This document shows positions 27,989-37,432 of a stretch of DNA of 64,000 nt, piece by piece (the stretch's first letter is position 1; every line of letters starts with the position of its first letter). The notes beneath the pieces are model-generated. The model saw only the letters and a program-made list of their open reading frames with translations, was not told the DNA's origin and did not search any database. This DNA comes from Pseudokineococcus marinus (GTDB taxonomy: Bacteria > Actinomycetota > Actinomycetes > Actinomycetales > Quadrisphaeraceae), in contig NZ_JBBHZZ010000002.1 of assembly GCF_037482405.1 (NCBI RefSeq), forward strand, positions 558,001 through 622,000, in the 5' to 3' direction. A program made the position numbers and the translations under genes.

Positions 27989-28792
27989 GTGGACCAGGCG
28001 CGCAGCGGCAGCGGCCGCGGGGGTGCCCCGGCGGCACCGGAGCCGGGCGACGACGGGGCGCTGCGCTCCGCCGACCCGGGCAGCCCCGAGGAGGCGCGGA
28101 CGGCGCCCACCGCCGGCGACGGCGGGCGGCGCGGCCCGGGCGGCGCCGTCAAGCCCCTGCTGCGGGGCTGGTTGCACCTCGGCATGTTCCCGCTCGTCCT
28201 CGCCGCCGGCATCGTGGCCGTCAGCCTCGCGCCGACGACCGAGAGCCGATGGGCGATGGCGGTCTTCGGGCTCACCGCGGCGATGCTCTTCGGCGTCAGC
28301 GCGCTCTACCACCGCGGACGCTGGTCGCCGCGCACGCAGGTGCTGCTCAAGCGGTTCGACCACTCGAACATCTTCCTCATCATCGCGGGCACCTACACGC
28401 CCTTCGCCGTCCTGCTCCTGCAGCCCGGCCCCCAGCGCGTGCTCCTGCTCGTGGCCTGGATCGCCGCCCTCGTCGGCATCGCGTTCCGGATCTTCTGGGT
28501 GGGCGCGCCGCGCTGGCTGTACGTGCCCGCCTACGTCGCCATGGGCTGGGTCGCCGTGGCCTTCCTCCCGCAGTTCCTCGAGGGGGGCGGGCCCGCCGTG
28601 CTCGTCCTCGTCGTCGTCGGGGGCCTGCTCTACACCGCCGGCGCGCTCGTCTACGGCCTCAAGCGGCCCGACCCCAGCCCGCGGTACTTCGGCTTCCACG
28701 AGATCTTCCACGCGCTCACCGTCGTGGCCTTCGTCTGCCACTACGTCGCGGCCTCGCTCGCGCTCTACAGCGGGGACCTCCCGACGTCCTGA
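27989..28792 (+). CDS. Hemolysin III / TrhA (PAQR-like) membrane protein
   Basis: A 267-residue protein with about 50 disordered N-terminal residues and seven predicted transmembrane helices. The family's metal-site features are present: SALYHRGRWS near TM2, FDHSNIFLIIAGTYTPF (about residue 125), and GFHEIFHALTVVAFVCHY near the C-terminus. In this family, related to eukaryotic adiponectin receptors, the histidines form a zinc site. 'Hemolysin' is a historic name; TrhA homologues are linked to membrane homeostasis. The GTG has GGAGGAGG upstream. It corresponds to Rv1085c and is divergent from uppS, as in M. tuberculosis. Confidence 0.9.
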   Translation: MDQARSGSGRGGAPAAPEPGDDGALRSADPGSPEEARTAPTAGDGGRRGPGGAVKPLLRGWLHLGMFPLVLAAGIVAVSLAPTTESRWAMAVFGLTAAMLFGVSALYHRGRWSPRTQVLLKRFDHSNIFLIIAGTYTPFAVLLLQPGPQRVLLLVAWIAALVGIAFRIFWVGAPRWLYVPAYVAMGWVAVAFLPQFLEGGGPAVLVLVVVGGLLYTAGALVYGLKRPDPSPRYFGFHEIFHALTVVAFVCHYVAASLALYSGDLPTS

Positions 28793-28858
28793 CGCCGGAC
28801 CGGGGCGGGGCCTGCGCCGTCCCGGCGCCGAGCGGCGGCCCCTCCGCCCGCGCCCGCA

Positions 28859-28962
28859 GGCGAGGTGTGGCCATGTCGCCCCTCGGGACGGCGTCGACGG
28901 GGCGACATGGCCGCACGTCGCCTCCCTCCCGCGCCTCGACGGCGACATGGCCGCACGTCGCC
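28859..28962. repeat. Family A palindrome cluster, three copies at 40-42 bp
   Basis: 22-base palindromes at 28859-28880 (inverted version), 28901-28922 and 28941-28962. Arms are GGCGACATG and CACGTCGCC around GCCG. The starts are 42 and 40 bases apart. The cluster lies between the convergent hlyIII and yyaL genes, whose stops are 28792 and 28979. Confidence 0.9.
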
Positions 28963-28978
28963 CTCGCAGGCGGCGCGG

Positions 28979-31072
28979 TCAGCGGCGGGCGCCGACGGCG
29001 GCGGCGAGCACCGCGGGGTCGGTGGTGGGGGCGTCGCAGACGTGTCCCCGGCACACGTAGGCGGTGGCGCGGCCGCCCACGAGCCCCCGGCCGCGCAGCA
29101 GCGGCGGCTGGTCGGCCCCCGGCCGGCCGCGCGTGACGACGAGGCCGGGCGCCGTCCCCGCGAGGGCGGTGCGGTGCAGCTCGTCGGCGGCGGCGCGCCC
29201 CTCGGGGTCGTCGGCCGCGGCCGTGCCCAGGACGGCCACCTCGCGGGGACCGTCCACCAGGGCCTCGGCGACGGCGAGGGCCCAGCCCGCGAAGCGCGGC
29301 GCGGTGGCGGCGAGCGCCCCCGCGGGCGCCAGGGCGCGCTCGGCCGCGGCGCGGAACGTGTCGGAGCCCGTGAGGGCGGACACCGCGAGCAGCGCCCCGG
29401 CCGCGGCGCTCGTGCCCGACGGGGCCGCGCCGTCCGTGGGGTCGGCCGCGGGGCCGAGGCGGGCGAGCACGGCGTCGTCGGACGAGGCCGGGACGTCGGC
29501 GAGCGCGCCGTCGTCGCCCGCGTGCTCGGCGAGGACCTCGGCGCACAGGGCCTCGGCCGTCTCGGCCCAGGCCGGGTCGCCGGTCGCGGCGTGGAGTGCC
29601 AGCAGCCCCTCGGCGAGGTCGCCGAGGTCCTCGAGGACGGCGCGCGAGGGCCCGGCCCGGCCGTCGCGGGAGGTGCGCCGCCACCGGCCGTCGTCGTCGA
29701 GGTGCACGGCCAGCAGGAGGTCGGCGCAGCGGACGGCCGCCGCCAGGAGGTCGGGGCGCTCGAGGAGCACCCCCGCCTCGGCCAGCGCGGCCACCGCCAG
29801 CCCGTCCCACGCGAGGACCACCTTGTCGTCGCGCCCCGGCTGCGGGCGCTGCGCGCGGGCGGCCCGCAGCCGCGCCCGCACGTCGGTCCACCGCGCGGCC
29901 TCGGCGGGGTCGGCCCAGGGGTCGCGCAGGAGCCGCGCGGTGGAGGTGCCGTGCTCGAAGGTGCCCTCGGGCGTGACGCCGAGCAGCTCGGCGGCCCAGG
30001 CGCCGTCGTCCTCGCCGAGGACGTCGACGAGCTGCGACGGCGTCCACACGTACGTGGCGCCCTCGACGCCGTGGCTCTGCCCGTCGGGTCCCTCGACCGT
30101 CGTGTCGGCGTCCAGGGAGGAGGCGAGGCCGCCCTCGGGCGTCCGCAGCGCCGCGAGCATCCAGTCGCAGGTCTCCGCGGCGACGCGCGCGCCGGTCGGC
30201 TCGCCCGTGAGGCGCCACCAGTGCAGGTAGGCGCGGGCGAGCTGGGCGTTGTCGTAGAGCATCTTCTCGAAGTGCGGCACGACCCAGCCGGCGTCGACGG
30301 CGTAGCGGGCGAAGCCGCCCGCCACCTGGTCGTACGTCCCCGAGCGCGCCATCGCCGTCAGCGTGCGACCGGCGAGGCCGAGCGCCTCCCCGGCCGTGGG
30401 CGCCCCGCTCGCGGCGTGCCGCAGGAGCCACAGGCACGCCGCCGACGGCGGGAACTTCGGGGCGCCGCCGAAGCCCCCGTGCGCCCGGTCCTCCCCCGCG
30501 GCCAGCGCGCGGACGGCGGCCTCGAGGGCCGCCGCGTCGGGTGGGGCCCCGTCCGCGGTCGCCGCGGCGCGAGCGCGCTCGGCCAGCGCGCTCGTGATGC
30601 GGGCGCTCTGGCCGACGACCTCCTCCCGCCGGTCGGTCCACGCCTGCGTGACGGCGTCCAGCAGCTGGCGGAAGCTCGGCACCTGCGGATGGGGGCGCGG
30701 CGGGTAGTACGTGCCGGCGTGGAACGGCTCTCCCTCCGGCGTGCAGAGGACGGTCATCGGCCAGCCGCCCTGGCCGGTGAGCGCCGTCGTGGCGCGCATG
30801 AGGGCGGCGTCGACGTCGGGGCGCTCCTCCCGGTCGACCTTGACCGCGACGAAGCCCTCGGCGAGCTGGCGCCCCACCTCCGGGTCCTCGAAGGACTCGT
30901 GCGCCATGACGTGGCACCAGTGGCACGCCGCGTAGCCGACGGAGACGAGGACGGGCACGTCGCGCCGCCGCGCCTCGGCGAAGGCCTCCGGCCCCCACTC
31001 CCACCAGTCGACGGGGTTGTCCGCGTGCTGCAGCAGGTAGGGGCTCGTCGAGACGGCCAGGCGGTTCGGCAC
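28979..31072 (-). CDS. Thioredoxin-domain protein YyaL/SSP411 family (DUF255)
   Basis: A 697-residue protein. The N-terminal thioredoxin-like DUF255 domain has SPYLLQHADNPVDWWEW and GYAACHWCHVMAHESF (CHWC pair, about residues 52-55), followed by VKVDREERPDVDA. A long (alpha/alpha)6-barrel region then contains GGFGGAPKFP, GTYDQVAGGFARYAVDAGWVVPHFEKMLYDN and YVWTPSQLV. The biochemical activity is unknown. The GTG at 31072 has GGGGGAG upstream and gives the family N-terminus; the frame is open much further, without similarity. It corresponds to Rv1084 between mca/Rv1083 and hlyIII, but here mca has moved several kilobases away. Confidence 0.9.
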   Translation of the reverse strand: MPNRLAVSTSPYLLQHADNPVDWWEWGPEAFAEARRRDVPVLVSVGYAACHWCHVMAHESFEDPEVGRQLAEGFVAVKVDREERPDVDAALMRATTALTGQGGWPMTVLCTPEGEPFHAGTYYPPRPHPQVPSFRQLLDAVTQAWTDRREEVVGQSARITSALAERARAAATADGAPPDAAALEAAVRALAAGEDRAHGGFGGAPKFPPSAACLWLLRHAASGAPTAGEALGLAGRTLTAMARSGTYDQVAGGFARYAVDAGWVVPHFEKMLYDNAQLARAYLHWWRLTGEPTGARVAAETCDWMLAALRTPEGGLASSLDADTTVEGPDGQSHGVEGATYVWTPSQLVDVLGEDDGAWAAELLGVTPEGTFEHGTSTARLLRDPWADPAEAARWTDVRARLRAARAQRPQPGRDDKVVLAWDGLAVAALAEAGVLLERPDLLAAAVRCADLLLAVHLDDDGRWRRTSRDGRAGPSRAVLEDLGDLAEGLLALHAATGDPAWAETAEALCAEVLAEHAGDDGALADVPASSDDAVLARLGPAADPTDGAAPSGTSAAAGALLAVSALTGSDTFRAAAERALAPAGALAATAPRFAGWALAVAEALVDGPREVAVLGTAAADDPEGRAAADELHRTALAGTAPGLVVTRGRPGADQPPLLRGRGLVGGRATAYVCRGHVCDAPTTDPAVLAAAVGARR

Positions 31073-31211
31073 GCCGTCGATGCTCCCCCACCCGGCGCGC
31101 GGGCGCGCGGTCGCCCCACCTCGCCCGTCCCCGTCCGTTGTGCCCCCGCACCCGGCGTTCCTTTGCGACGCTCCTCGGCATGGGGGGAGACCTCTGCGCC
31201 GCGGGGGCGGC

Positions 31212-33980
31212 GTGAGCACCGGCGCGCCGCCGCGCCCGGGCGCCGAGGGGACCGAGGAGGCCGCGACGCCCGTGGGGGCGCAGCCCGCCGTCGAGGGCCC
31301 CCCGTCCGGCGAGGCCTCCGTCCCCCTCGGCGGCCGGTGGTGGGTGCGCTCCTGGGCGTGGCGACCCTCCTGCTCGCGGCCTGCCTGCTCGGCCGGCACC
31401 TGCGCCCGGAGGGCACGCTCTTCTCCCTGCTGTGGCCCGCGGCCGGGCTGGCCGTGTGGTGGTGCGCCGCCCGGCGCCCCGCACGGGTGCGCGCCGTGGA
31501 CGCCGTCCTGCTGCTCGCGGTCGTCTGGCTCGCCCACGTGGTGACCGGGACCTCGGCCGCCGTCGCGGCCGCGCTGGCCGGCGTCGACCTCGCCCACGGG
31601 CTCGTCGGGGCCCGGGCGCTGCGGTGGTGCTGCCGCCCGCCGGCGGACGGCCGCCTCGGGCTCGCGCGACCCGGCCGCCTGCTCGCCGCCTCGGCCGTCG
31701 CGGGCGGGGCCAGCGGGCTGCTCAGCACGGCGGTCGGCGCCGCGATCGGTCTCGACCCGTCCAGCACGCTGGTCCAGACCAGCCTGCGCGGCACGGCCAG
31801 CACCTTCCTCGTCCTCGTGCTCGTCCTCGCCCTCGGCGCCCGGGCGGCGTCCGCGAGCTCGTCCGCGGCCCGCGCCTCGGGGAGTGGGCGGGGCTCGTCG
31901 TCGTCGGCCTCGTCACCTACCTCGTGGCCTTCGCCTGGCTGCCGCAGCTCCCGCTCGCCTTCACCGTCTTCCCGCTCCTCACGTGGTCGGGCTCGCGCAT
32001 GGGGGTCCCCGGACGGCCGTCCTCTCCGTGCTGCTCGACGTCCTCGCGGTCGCCGTGGCGGTGCTCGGCGACGGCGTCTTCTTCGCGGGGCTCTCGTCGC
32101 TGACGACGCGGGCGGCCGTCGTCCAGGTCTTCCTCGTCCTCACCGTCCTCGTCAGCGTGCTGCTGGCGACGAGCCAGGAGGAGCGGGGCCGCGCCGTCGC
32201 CTCGCTCGCGCAGGCCCGTGCGGCGCTCGCGTCCTCCATCGACGCGGCCCTCATCGGCAGCGGCGTCCTCGTCGTCGACGGCCCGGCCGCCGGGCGCCGG
32301 CTCCACCCCAACCCGGCGCTGCAGCGCCTCCTCGGCGTCGCCGAGACCGGCGAGGACGGCGCGGCGCAGCCCGAGGTGTCCTGGCCGGCCCACCTGCGGC
32401 CCGAGGACGTCGCCACCGTGCGAGGGGTGCTCGAGGAGCTCGCGGCGCGGACCCGGGACACCTGGACCGGGGAGCTCGCCCACGTGCGCGCGGACTCCTC
32501 CCTGGTCTGGGCGCAGGTGCACCTGTCCGCCCTCCCGTCACCGGTGGCCCCCGGCCTCCTCGCGGGCGCCGGCGACGGCGTCGCCCTCCCGGTGCCGGGA
32601 GCGCCGCACGAGCGGGTCGTCGTCGCGCAGCTCCTCGACGTCACGGCCCGCAAGGACGTCGAGGCGCAGCTGGTGCACCTCGCCCTCCACGACGAGCTCA
32701 CCGGGCTGCCGAACCGGGTCCTCCTGCGCGACCACGTCGGGCTGGCGCTCGCCGCCGCCCGGCGCTCGGGTGCCCTCGTCGCGCTCGTCTTCCTCGACCT
32801 CGACGACTTCACGCAGGTCAACGACTCCCTCGGCCACGAGGCCGGCGACCGCGTCCTCCGGGTGACGGCGCAGCGCCTGGCCGACGCCGTCCGCGCGAGC
32901 GACACGGTCGCCCGCATCGGTGGTGACGAGTTCGTGGTCTGCTGCCCGGAGGTGGACAGCGCCCAGCACGCCGAGGAGGTCGCGGCGCGCCTGCTCGACG
33001 CGGTCGGCCGCCCCGTCCTCCTCGACGGCCGGCTCGTCGCCGTCGGCGCGAGCGCCGGCCTCACCGTGTCCGGGCCGGACGACGACGCCGGCGACCTCCT
33101 GCGGCGCAGCGGCACCGCGATGTACGCGGCCGAGCGCTCCGGGCGCGGGAGGACCGCCGCCTTCGACCGCTCGCTCGAGGCGCGCGCCGACCGACTCGTC
33201 ACCCTCACCGCGGAGCTGCGGGAGGCGCTCGTGCTCGACCAGTTCGTCGTCCACCACCAGCCGGTCGTCGACCTGGTCGACGGCGCGGTCACCGGCTGCG
33301 AGGCCCTCGTGCGCTGGCGGCACCCGACGCGGGGCCTGCTGCCGCCGGGCGACTGGCTCGACGTCGCCGAGGGGAGCGACGTCGTCGTCCGCAGGGGCGA
33401 GCAGGTCCTGCGCCGCGCCACCGCCGACCTGGCGGAGGTCGCGCGCACGGAGCGGCCCCTGAAGCTGCACGTCGACGTCAGCGGCCGCCAGCTCGCCGCC
33501 GCGGGCCTCGTGGACGCGGTGGCGGCAGCCCTGGAGGCCAGCGGCCTGCCGCCGCACCTCGTCGTCGTCGAGCTCACCGAGACGCACCTGCTCGAGGTCC
33601 ACGGCAGCCTCCTCGCCGACCTCTCCGCGCTGCACCGCCTGGGCGTCGAGGTGTCCGTCGACGACTTCGGGACGGGCTTCAGCTCGTTCGCCCAGCTCGT
33701 GGAGCTGCCCGTCGTCGGGGTGGAGGTCGACCGCAGCTTCGTCGCGGGGGCGACCACCGACGACCGGGCGCGCGCGGTGGTCCGCGGCGTCCTGGGCCTC
33801 GCCGAGGCCCTGGGGCTGGGCGTCGTCGCCGAGGGCGTCGAGGACCCCGCCCAGGCCGAGCTGCTGCGGGGCACGGGGTGCCGGAGCGCCCAGGGCTACC
33901 TGTGGTCCCCGCCCGTGGACCTCGCGACGTTCCGGGGCCTGCTGCACGCGCCGCTGGGCCCTCCGGCTCGGACGGGCTGA
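31212..33980 (+). pseudogene. MASE1-GGDEF-EAL cyclic-di-GMP protein with three frameshifts
   Basis: Coding potential passes through three frames. 31212 to about 31340 gives a polar N-terminus; to about 31842 it gives five to six helices; to about 32007 it gives TYLVAFAWLPQLPLAF and FPLLTWSGSR. From about 32010 to 33980 it gives the last MASE1 helix and the signalling domains. Each switch equals one missing base, and the last two fall at CCCGGG and CCCC runs. Downstream, GGDEF is intact (RIGGDEFVV) with an RxxD I-site five residues before it. In the EAL domain, EAL, ELTE, DDFGTG and AEGVE are present, but the usual VNxS asparagine is Asp (HVDVSG). The KxDRSF lysine is Glu (VEVDRSF). The protein probably makes c-di-GMP rather than degrading it, if made at all. 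Confidence 0.8.
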
Positions 33981-34158
33981 CCCGCGCCCGCGGCTCCGGT
34001 CGAGCGGGCGCACCGGCGCGTCGCCCGCCTGGTCGCGCGCCCGGGCGGCGGGGGCCGTAGCGTCTGCCCCGGCACCCGACGCGCGCTACCGTGCGCAGCC
34101 GGGGGGTCGGCCCGACCGGCCCGCCCCCGACCGAGCGAGCGACGTGCTGGAGGTCCCC

Positions 34159-34641
34159 GTGGCACAGGCCCTCAGGGCGAGCACCCGGCCGCCCGGCGGC
34201 TTCGCCGAGGTCACCACCTGGGAGCTGTCCACCTCGGACGACCTGGCGCGCATCCGGCGGTCCTTGCACGCGGAGCTCCTGGGCCGCGGCGAGGAGGACT
34301 CGGCCGGGCTCGGCGACCTGCAGGACCGCGTCGTGCTCGTCGTCAGCGAGCTGGCCACGAACGCCCTGCGCCACGGCGCCCCGCCCAGCTCGGTCCGCCT
34401 CCTCGTCGACGACGCGCGCGCCCTCGTCGTCGACGTCACCGACGCCGCCGCGGGCTCCTCGCCCGAGCTCGCGGCCGCCCGGGCCCTCGGGGAGGGCGGC
34501 TTCGGCATGCACCTCGCGGCCCGGCTGGCCGACGGCGTGGGCTGGTACACCGACGCCGACCTCAAGCACGTGTGGGCGCGCTTCGCCTTCGACGGCCCGG
34601 ACACCGACGCCCGGGCCGCCGCCGCCGTCCCGGCGGTCTGA
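34159..34641 (+). CDS. Anti-sigma-factor-type ATP-binding protein (HATPase_c_2)
   Basis: A 160-residue protein with the RsbW/SpoIIAB-like GHKL fold. It has VSELATNALRHGAP (N-box, about residues 64-77), a VDVTDAAAG segment in place of the G1 box DxGxG, and GGFGMHLAARLADGVGWY (G2-like). Such proteins are often serine kinases or anti-sigma factors acting on STAS or PP2C partners; no partner is adjacent. GTG 34159 was preferred over GTG 34144 because GGAGGTCCCC lies directly before it. The D-x-G of the G1 box is altered (DAAAG), so nucleotide binding may be weakened. It lies 178 bases after the cyclic-di-GMP gene. Confidence 0.82.
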   Translation: MAQALRASTRPPGGFAEVTTWELSTSDDLARIRRSLHAELLGRGEEDSAGLGDLQDRVVLVVSELATNALRHGAPPSSVRLLVDDARALVVDVTDAAAGSSPELAAARALGEGGFGMHLAARLADGVGWYTDADLKHVWARFAFDGPDTDARAAAAVPAV

Positions 34642-34719
34642 CACCGCCGCCGCCCCGGCGGCCGTCCGGCCCCCCGCCCGGCGCGCTCGCGCTGCGAGCC
34701 CGTTTCGGGGCGCTGGCGG

Positions 34720-35481
34720 CTACCCGCCGAGCCCCGCCATCCGCAGCCGCACGGCGCGGGCCGCCCCGGCGGCCTCGTCGAGCGCGGCGAGGCGCTCGTC
34801 GCCGTCCGGGAGCCCGCCCGGACCCACGCCCGCGGCCCACTCGAGGAGCCGGTCGGCGAGGGCCGGGTTGAGCGCCAGCACCGGGCCGTGCAGGTAGGTG
34901 CCGACGACGCGGCCCGCGACGACCCCGTCGACCGAGGCCTCCCCCACCCCGTTGCCGGTGCCGCGCAGGACGCGGCCGAGTGGCACCGCGCCGTCGTCCA
35001 GCGCCGTGCGGCCGCCGTGGTTCTCGAAGCCCAGCAGCGGGGGCAGGCCGAGGCTCGGGTCGGCCTCGACGACGACCTCGCCGACGGCGCGCCGCTCGGC
35101 GGGCAGCGGCTCGACGGTGCGGCAGGGCAGCAGCGACAGCCCCGGGACGGAGCCGTCGACGTCGCGGAAGGCGCTGCCGAGCACCTGCATCCCGGCGCAG
35201 ACGGCGAGCACGGCCCCGCCGGCCCCGACCGCGCGGGCCATCCGGTCCTCCTGCGCGAGCAGGCGGGCGACGTGCCGCTGCGGCCCGTCCTCCCCGCCCC
35301 CGAGCAGGTAGACGTCGGCCTGCGGCAGACCCTCGCTGCCGACGACCTCGACGACCTCGGCGCCCATCCCCCGGGCGCGGGCCCGGGCGGCGAGCACGGC
35401 GGCGTTGCCGCCGTCGCCGTAGGTGCCGAGCAGCTCGGGGTAGAGGACGGCCACGCGCACCGCCGAGGGCCCGGCGCTCAC
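34720..35481 (-). CDS. gatD: Lipid II isoglutaminyl synthase, glutaminase subunit GatD
   Basis: A 253-residue class I glutamine amidotransferase-like protein. It has YPELLGTYGDGGNAAVL at the N-terminus, the LLGGGEDGPQ turn, and the nucleophile elbow AVCAGMQVLG (Cys95). GFENHGGRT and the catalytic histidine in VVGTYLHGPVLALNP (about residue 200) follow. It releases ammonia from glutamine for MurT, which amidates the D-glutamate of the peptidoglycan stem peptide on lipid II. The GTG overlaps murT by four bases. It is the last gene of the mca-membrane protein-murT-gatD operon. Length is normal. Confidence 0.92.
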   Translation of the reverse strand: MSAGPSAVRVAVLYPELLGTYGDGGNAAVLAARARARGMGAEVVEVVGSEGLPQADVYLLGGGEDGPQRHVARLLAQEDRMARAVGAGGAVLAVCAGMQVLGSAFRDVDGSVPGLSLLPCRTVEPLPAERRAVGEVVVEADPSLGLPPLLGFENHGGRTALDDGAVPLGRVLRGTGNGVGEASVDGVVAGRVVGTYLHGPVLALNPALADRLLEWAAGVGPGGLPDGDERLAALDEAAGAARAVRLRMAGLGG

Positions 35482-37067
35482 CGCGCCGCCTCCGCCGCCG
35501 CGACGGCGCGCAGCTGCTGGAACGCCGTGTAGTTGCCGACCACGTCGACCTCCTCCGCCGGGGGTCCGCCCCGCTCGGGCCCGCTGCCGGGCGCCCCGAG
35601 GGTGCGGGCGGCGCGCAGCGCGTCGCGCAGGCCCGGCACCCGCTCGTGCTCGACGCCCGCGACGACCAGCCGCAGCGACAGGTCAGCGGCCCGCTCCCCC
35701 GCCACGACCACACGGCGGCCGACGAGGCGCTCGAAGGGCACGTCGTAGATCCACGAGGTGTCGCGGCCGTCGGCCCCCTGCGCGTTGATCGCCAGGACGA
35801 GAGGTCGGTCGCTCGCGCCCATGACGTCGAAGTTCTCGACCCAGCCGGCGGGGTTCTTCGCGAGGAGCAGCCAGAAGCGCACGCCCTCGGCGCGCAGCCA
35901 GGCGTAGCGGCCGGCGACGTCGCCGACGTCGGCCATGGCCGCGAGCGCGGCGCCGAGCCCGACGCCGAGCTCGCCCGCCGCGGCGGCCGCCATGACGGCG
36001 TTGCGCCGGTTCGCCTGGCCGGGCAGCGCCAGGCGCACGGGGTGCCCGCCGGGCCCGAGGGGCACGGCGCCCCGTGCCGTCGGGGCGGCCCCGGCGGGGG
36101 CGCCGACCTCGCGGGCGACGTCGCCCTCGAGGACGAGCGAGGGCGTCGGGCGGGCGAGCCCGCAGCTGCGGCAGCGCCAGCCTCCGGAGGGCGCGGCGTC
36201 CCCGGGCACCGCGCCGGCGGGGGCGGCCTCCACGGCGGCCGTGGCCTCGCGCTCGTCGTCGGGGTCGCCCGGCAGCGTGAGCAGCTGCTCGCAGCGCGGG
36301 CAGCTGCGCGCGTCGGCCGTCCACGACGCGCCGACCGAGACCCACACGACGCGGGGGGCTGACGACGCCGCCCAGACGACGAGGGGGTCGTCGGCGTTCG
36401 CCACGACGACGCCGCGCCCGCCGGCCGCGCCGAGCCCGGCGAGCGCCGTGCGCCACCCCGCGGCGAGCTGGCGCGTCTCGGCGGTGCGGTCGAGCTGGTC
36501 GCGGGAGAGGTTCATGAGGAGGACGACGCGGGGCGCCAGCTCGGGCAGGAGCCCGGCGAGGTGCATCTCGTCGACCTCGAGGACGGCGTCGCCCGGCCCG
36601 CTCGTCAGGGCCGTGACGATGCCCGCGCGCATGTTGGCGCCGCCGCCGTTGCTGACGACCGCGCGGGGCGCGCCGGCCCCCGCCGCGAGGGCCGCCGTCA
36701 GCAGGCGGGTCGTCGTCGTCTTCCCGTTCGTGGCCGAGACGACGGCGGCCACGCGCTCCCCGGCCAGCTCGTGCACGGCGCGCGGGGCGAGGCGGAGCAC
36801 GACGCGGCCGGCGACGACCTCGCCGGCACCGCGGCCCAGCAGGCGGGAGGCCGCCCCCGCCGCGGCCCCCGCCGCGCGGGCGGCGCGGGTGCGCAGCCCC
36901 GCGCGCGCGGCCGGCCGCACCGGCGCCGGGCGGCCCGTGCGGGGCGCCGCGGGCGAGTCCGAGGTGCCCGGCGCGGGAGCGCCGACGGGCAGGGCCTCGC
37001 GCGGCGCGCCCCCGCTCGACGCCTCCGGGGCCCAGGGCTCCGGCGTCGAGGAGCCGGCGCCGCTCAC
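35478..37067 (-). CDS. murT: Lipid II isoglutaminyl synthase, Mur-ligase subunit MurT
   Basis: A 529-residue protein. A Pro/Ala-rich extension of about 80 residues precedes the Mur ligase core. The ATP P-loop is SATNGKTTTTR (residues 111-121), then VSNGGGANMRAGIVTAL and VLEVDEMHLAGLLPEL. A Cys4 zinc ribbon is visible (CPRC and CRSC, about 50 residues apart), followed by the DUF1727 domain, which contacts GatD. It amidates D-Glu of lipid II using ammonia from GatD. GTG 37067 overlaps the preceding stop (GTGA). The extension could mean that a later start is used, but the overlap argues for this one. Confidence 0.92.
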   Translation of the reverse strand: MSGAGSSTPEPWAPEASSGGAPREALPVGAPAPGTSDSPAAPRTGRPAPVRPAARAGLRTRAARAAGAAAGAASRLLGRGAGEVVAGRVVLRLAPRAVHELAGERVAAVVSATNGKTTTTRLLTAALAAGAGAPRAVVSNGGGANMRAGIVTALTSGPGDAVLEVDEMHLAGLLPELAPRVVLLMNLSRDQLDRTAETRQLAAGWRTALAGLGAAGGRGVVVANADDPLVVWAASSAPRVVWVSVGASWTADARSCPRCEQLLTLPGDPDDEREATAAVEAAPAGAVPGDAAPSGGWRCRSCGLARPTPSLVLEGDVAREVGAPAGAAPTARGAVPLGPGGHPVRLALPGQANRRNAVMAAAAAGELGVGLGAALAAMADVGDVAGRYAWLRAEGVRFWLLLAKNPAGWVENFDVMGASDRPLVLAINAQGADGRDTSWIYDVPFERLVGRRVVVAGERAADLSLRLVVAGVEHERVPGLRDALRAARTLGAPGSGPERGGPPAEEVDVVGNYTAFQQLRAVAAAEAAR

Positions 37068-37432
37068 GGCGCGTCCCCGCCGGGGCGCCCGGGGTCGCGC
37101 CGGTCGGCGTCACGACGGTCGGGCCCCCCGGGCGCCGGGCCGTCGTCCCCGCCGGCGCGACGGCGCTCGTCCTCGGCGGCCTCGTCCTGGCGACGGCGGT
37201 GCTCCATGCGGCGCAGGCGGCTCACCATGTTGACGAGGAGCAGGACCACGGCGAGGACCACCAGGAAGGTCCAGATGAAGCCCTCGGTGCCGGGGCCGAC
37301 CGAGGACGGCGCCGGGCCCTCACCGGGCGCGGGGGTGGGCGGCGTGCCCCCGAGGCCCACGACCGGGGCGACGAGGAGGGCCCCGACCGGCGTCGCGGCC
37401 CCCGCCACGAGCCAGGTCGCGGCCCAGCTCAC
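37064..37432 (-). CDS. Small membrane protein of the mca locus (Rv1083-like)
   Basis: A 122-residue protein with two hydrophobic segments. One is at the N-terminus (TWLVAGAATPVGALLVAPVVGL), followed by a proline-rich loop. The second is near residue 55 (FIWTFLVVLAVVLLLVNMVSRL), followed by a highly charged Arg/Asp C-terminal tail. There is no known function. Its GTG overlaps the mca stop and its TGA overlaps the murT start, both as GTGA, so three genes are translationally chained. M. tuberculosis has an uncharacterised membrane gene (Rv1083) directly after mca, and this is probably its counterpart. Confidence 0.8.
   Translation of the reverse strand: MSWAATWLVAGAATPVGALLVAPVVGLGGTPPTPAPGEGPAPSSVGPGTEGFIWTFLVVLAVVLLLVNMVSRLRRMEHRRRQDEAAEDERRRAGGDDGPAPGGPDRRDADRRDPGRPGGDAP

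Noticed and set aside
28979..31597. Longer yyaL product starting up to 175 codons upstream
   Set aside because: The upstream part is low-complexity and overlaps the opposite-strand start region of the cyclic-di-GMP gene. GTG 31072 has a ribosome binding site and the family N-terminus.
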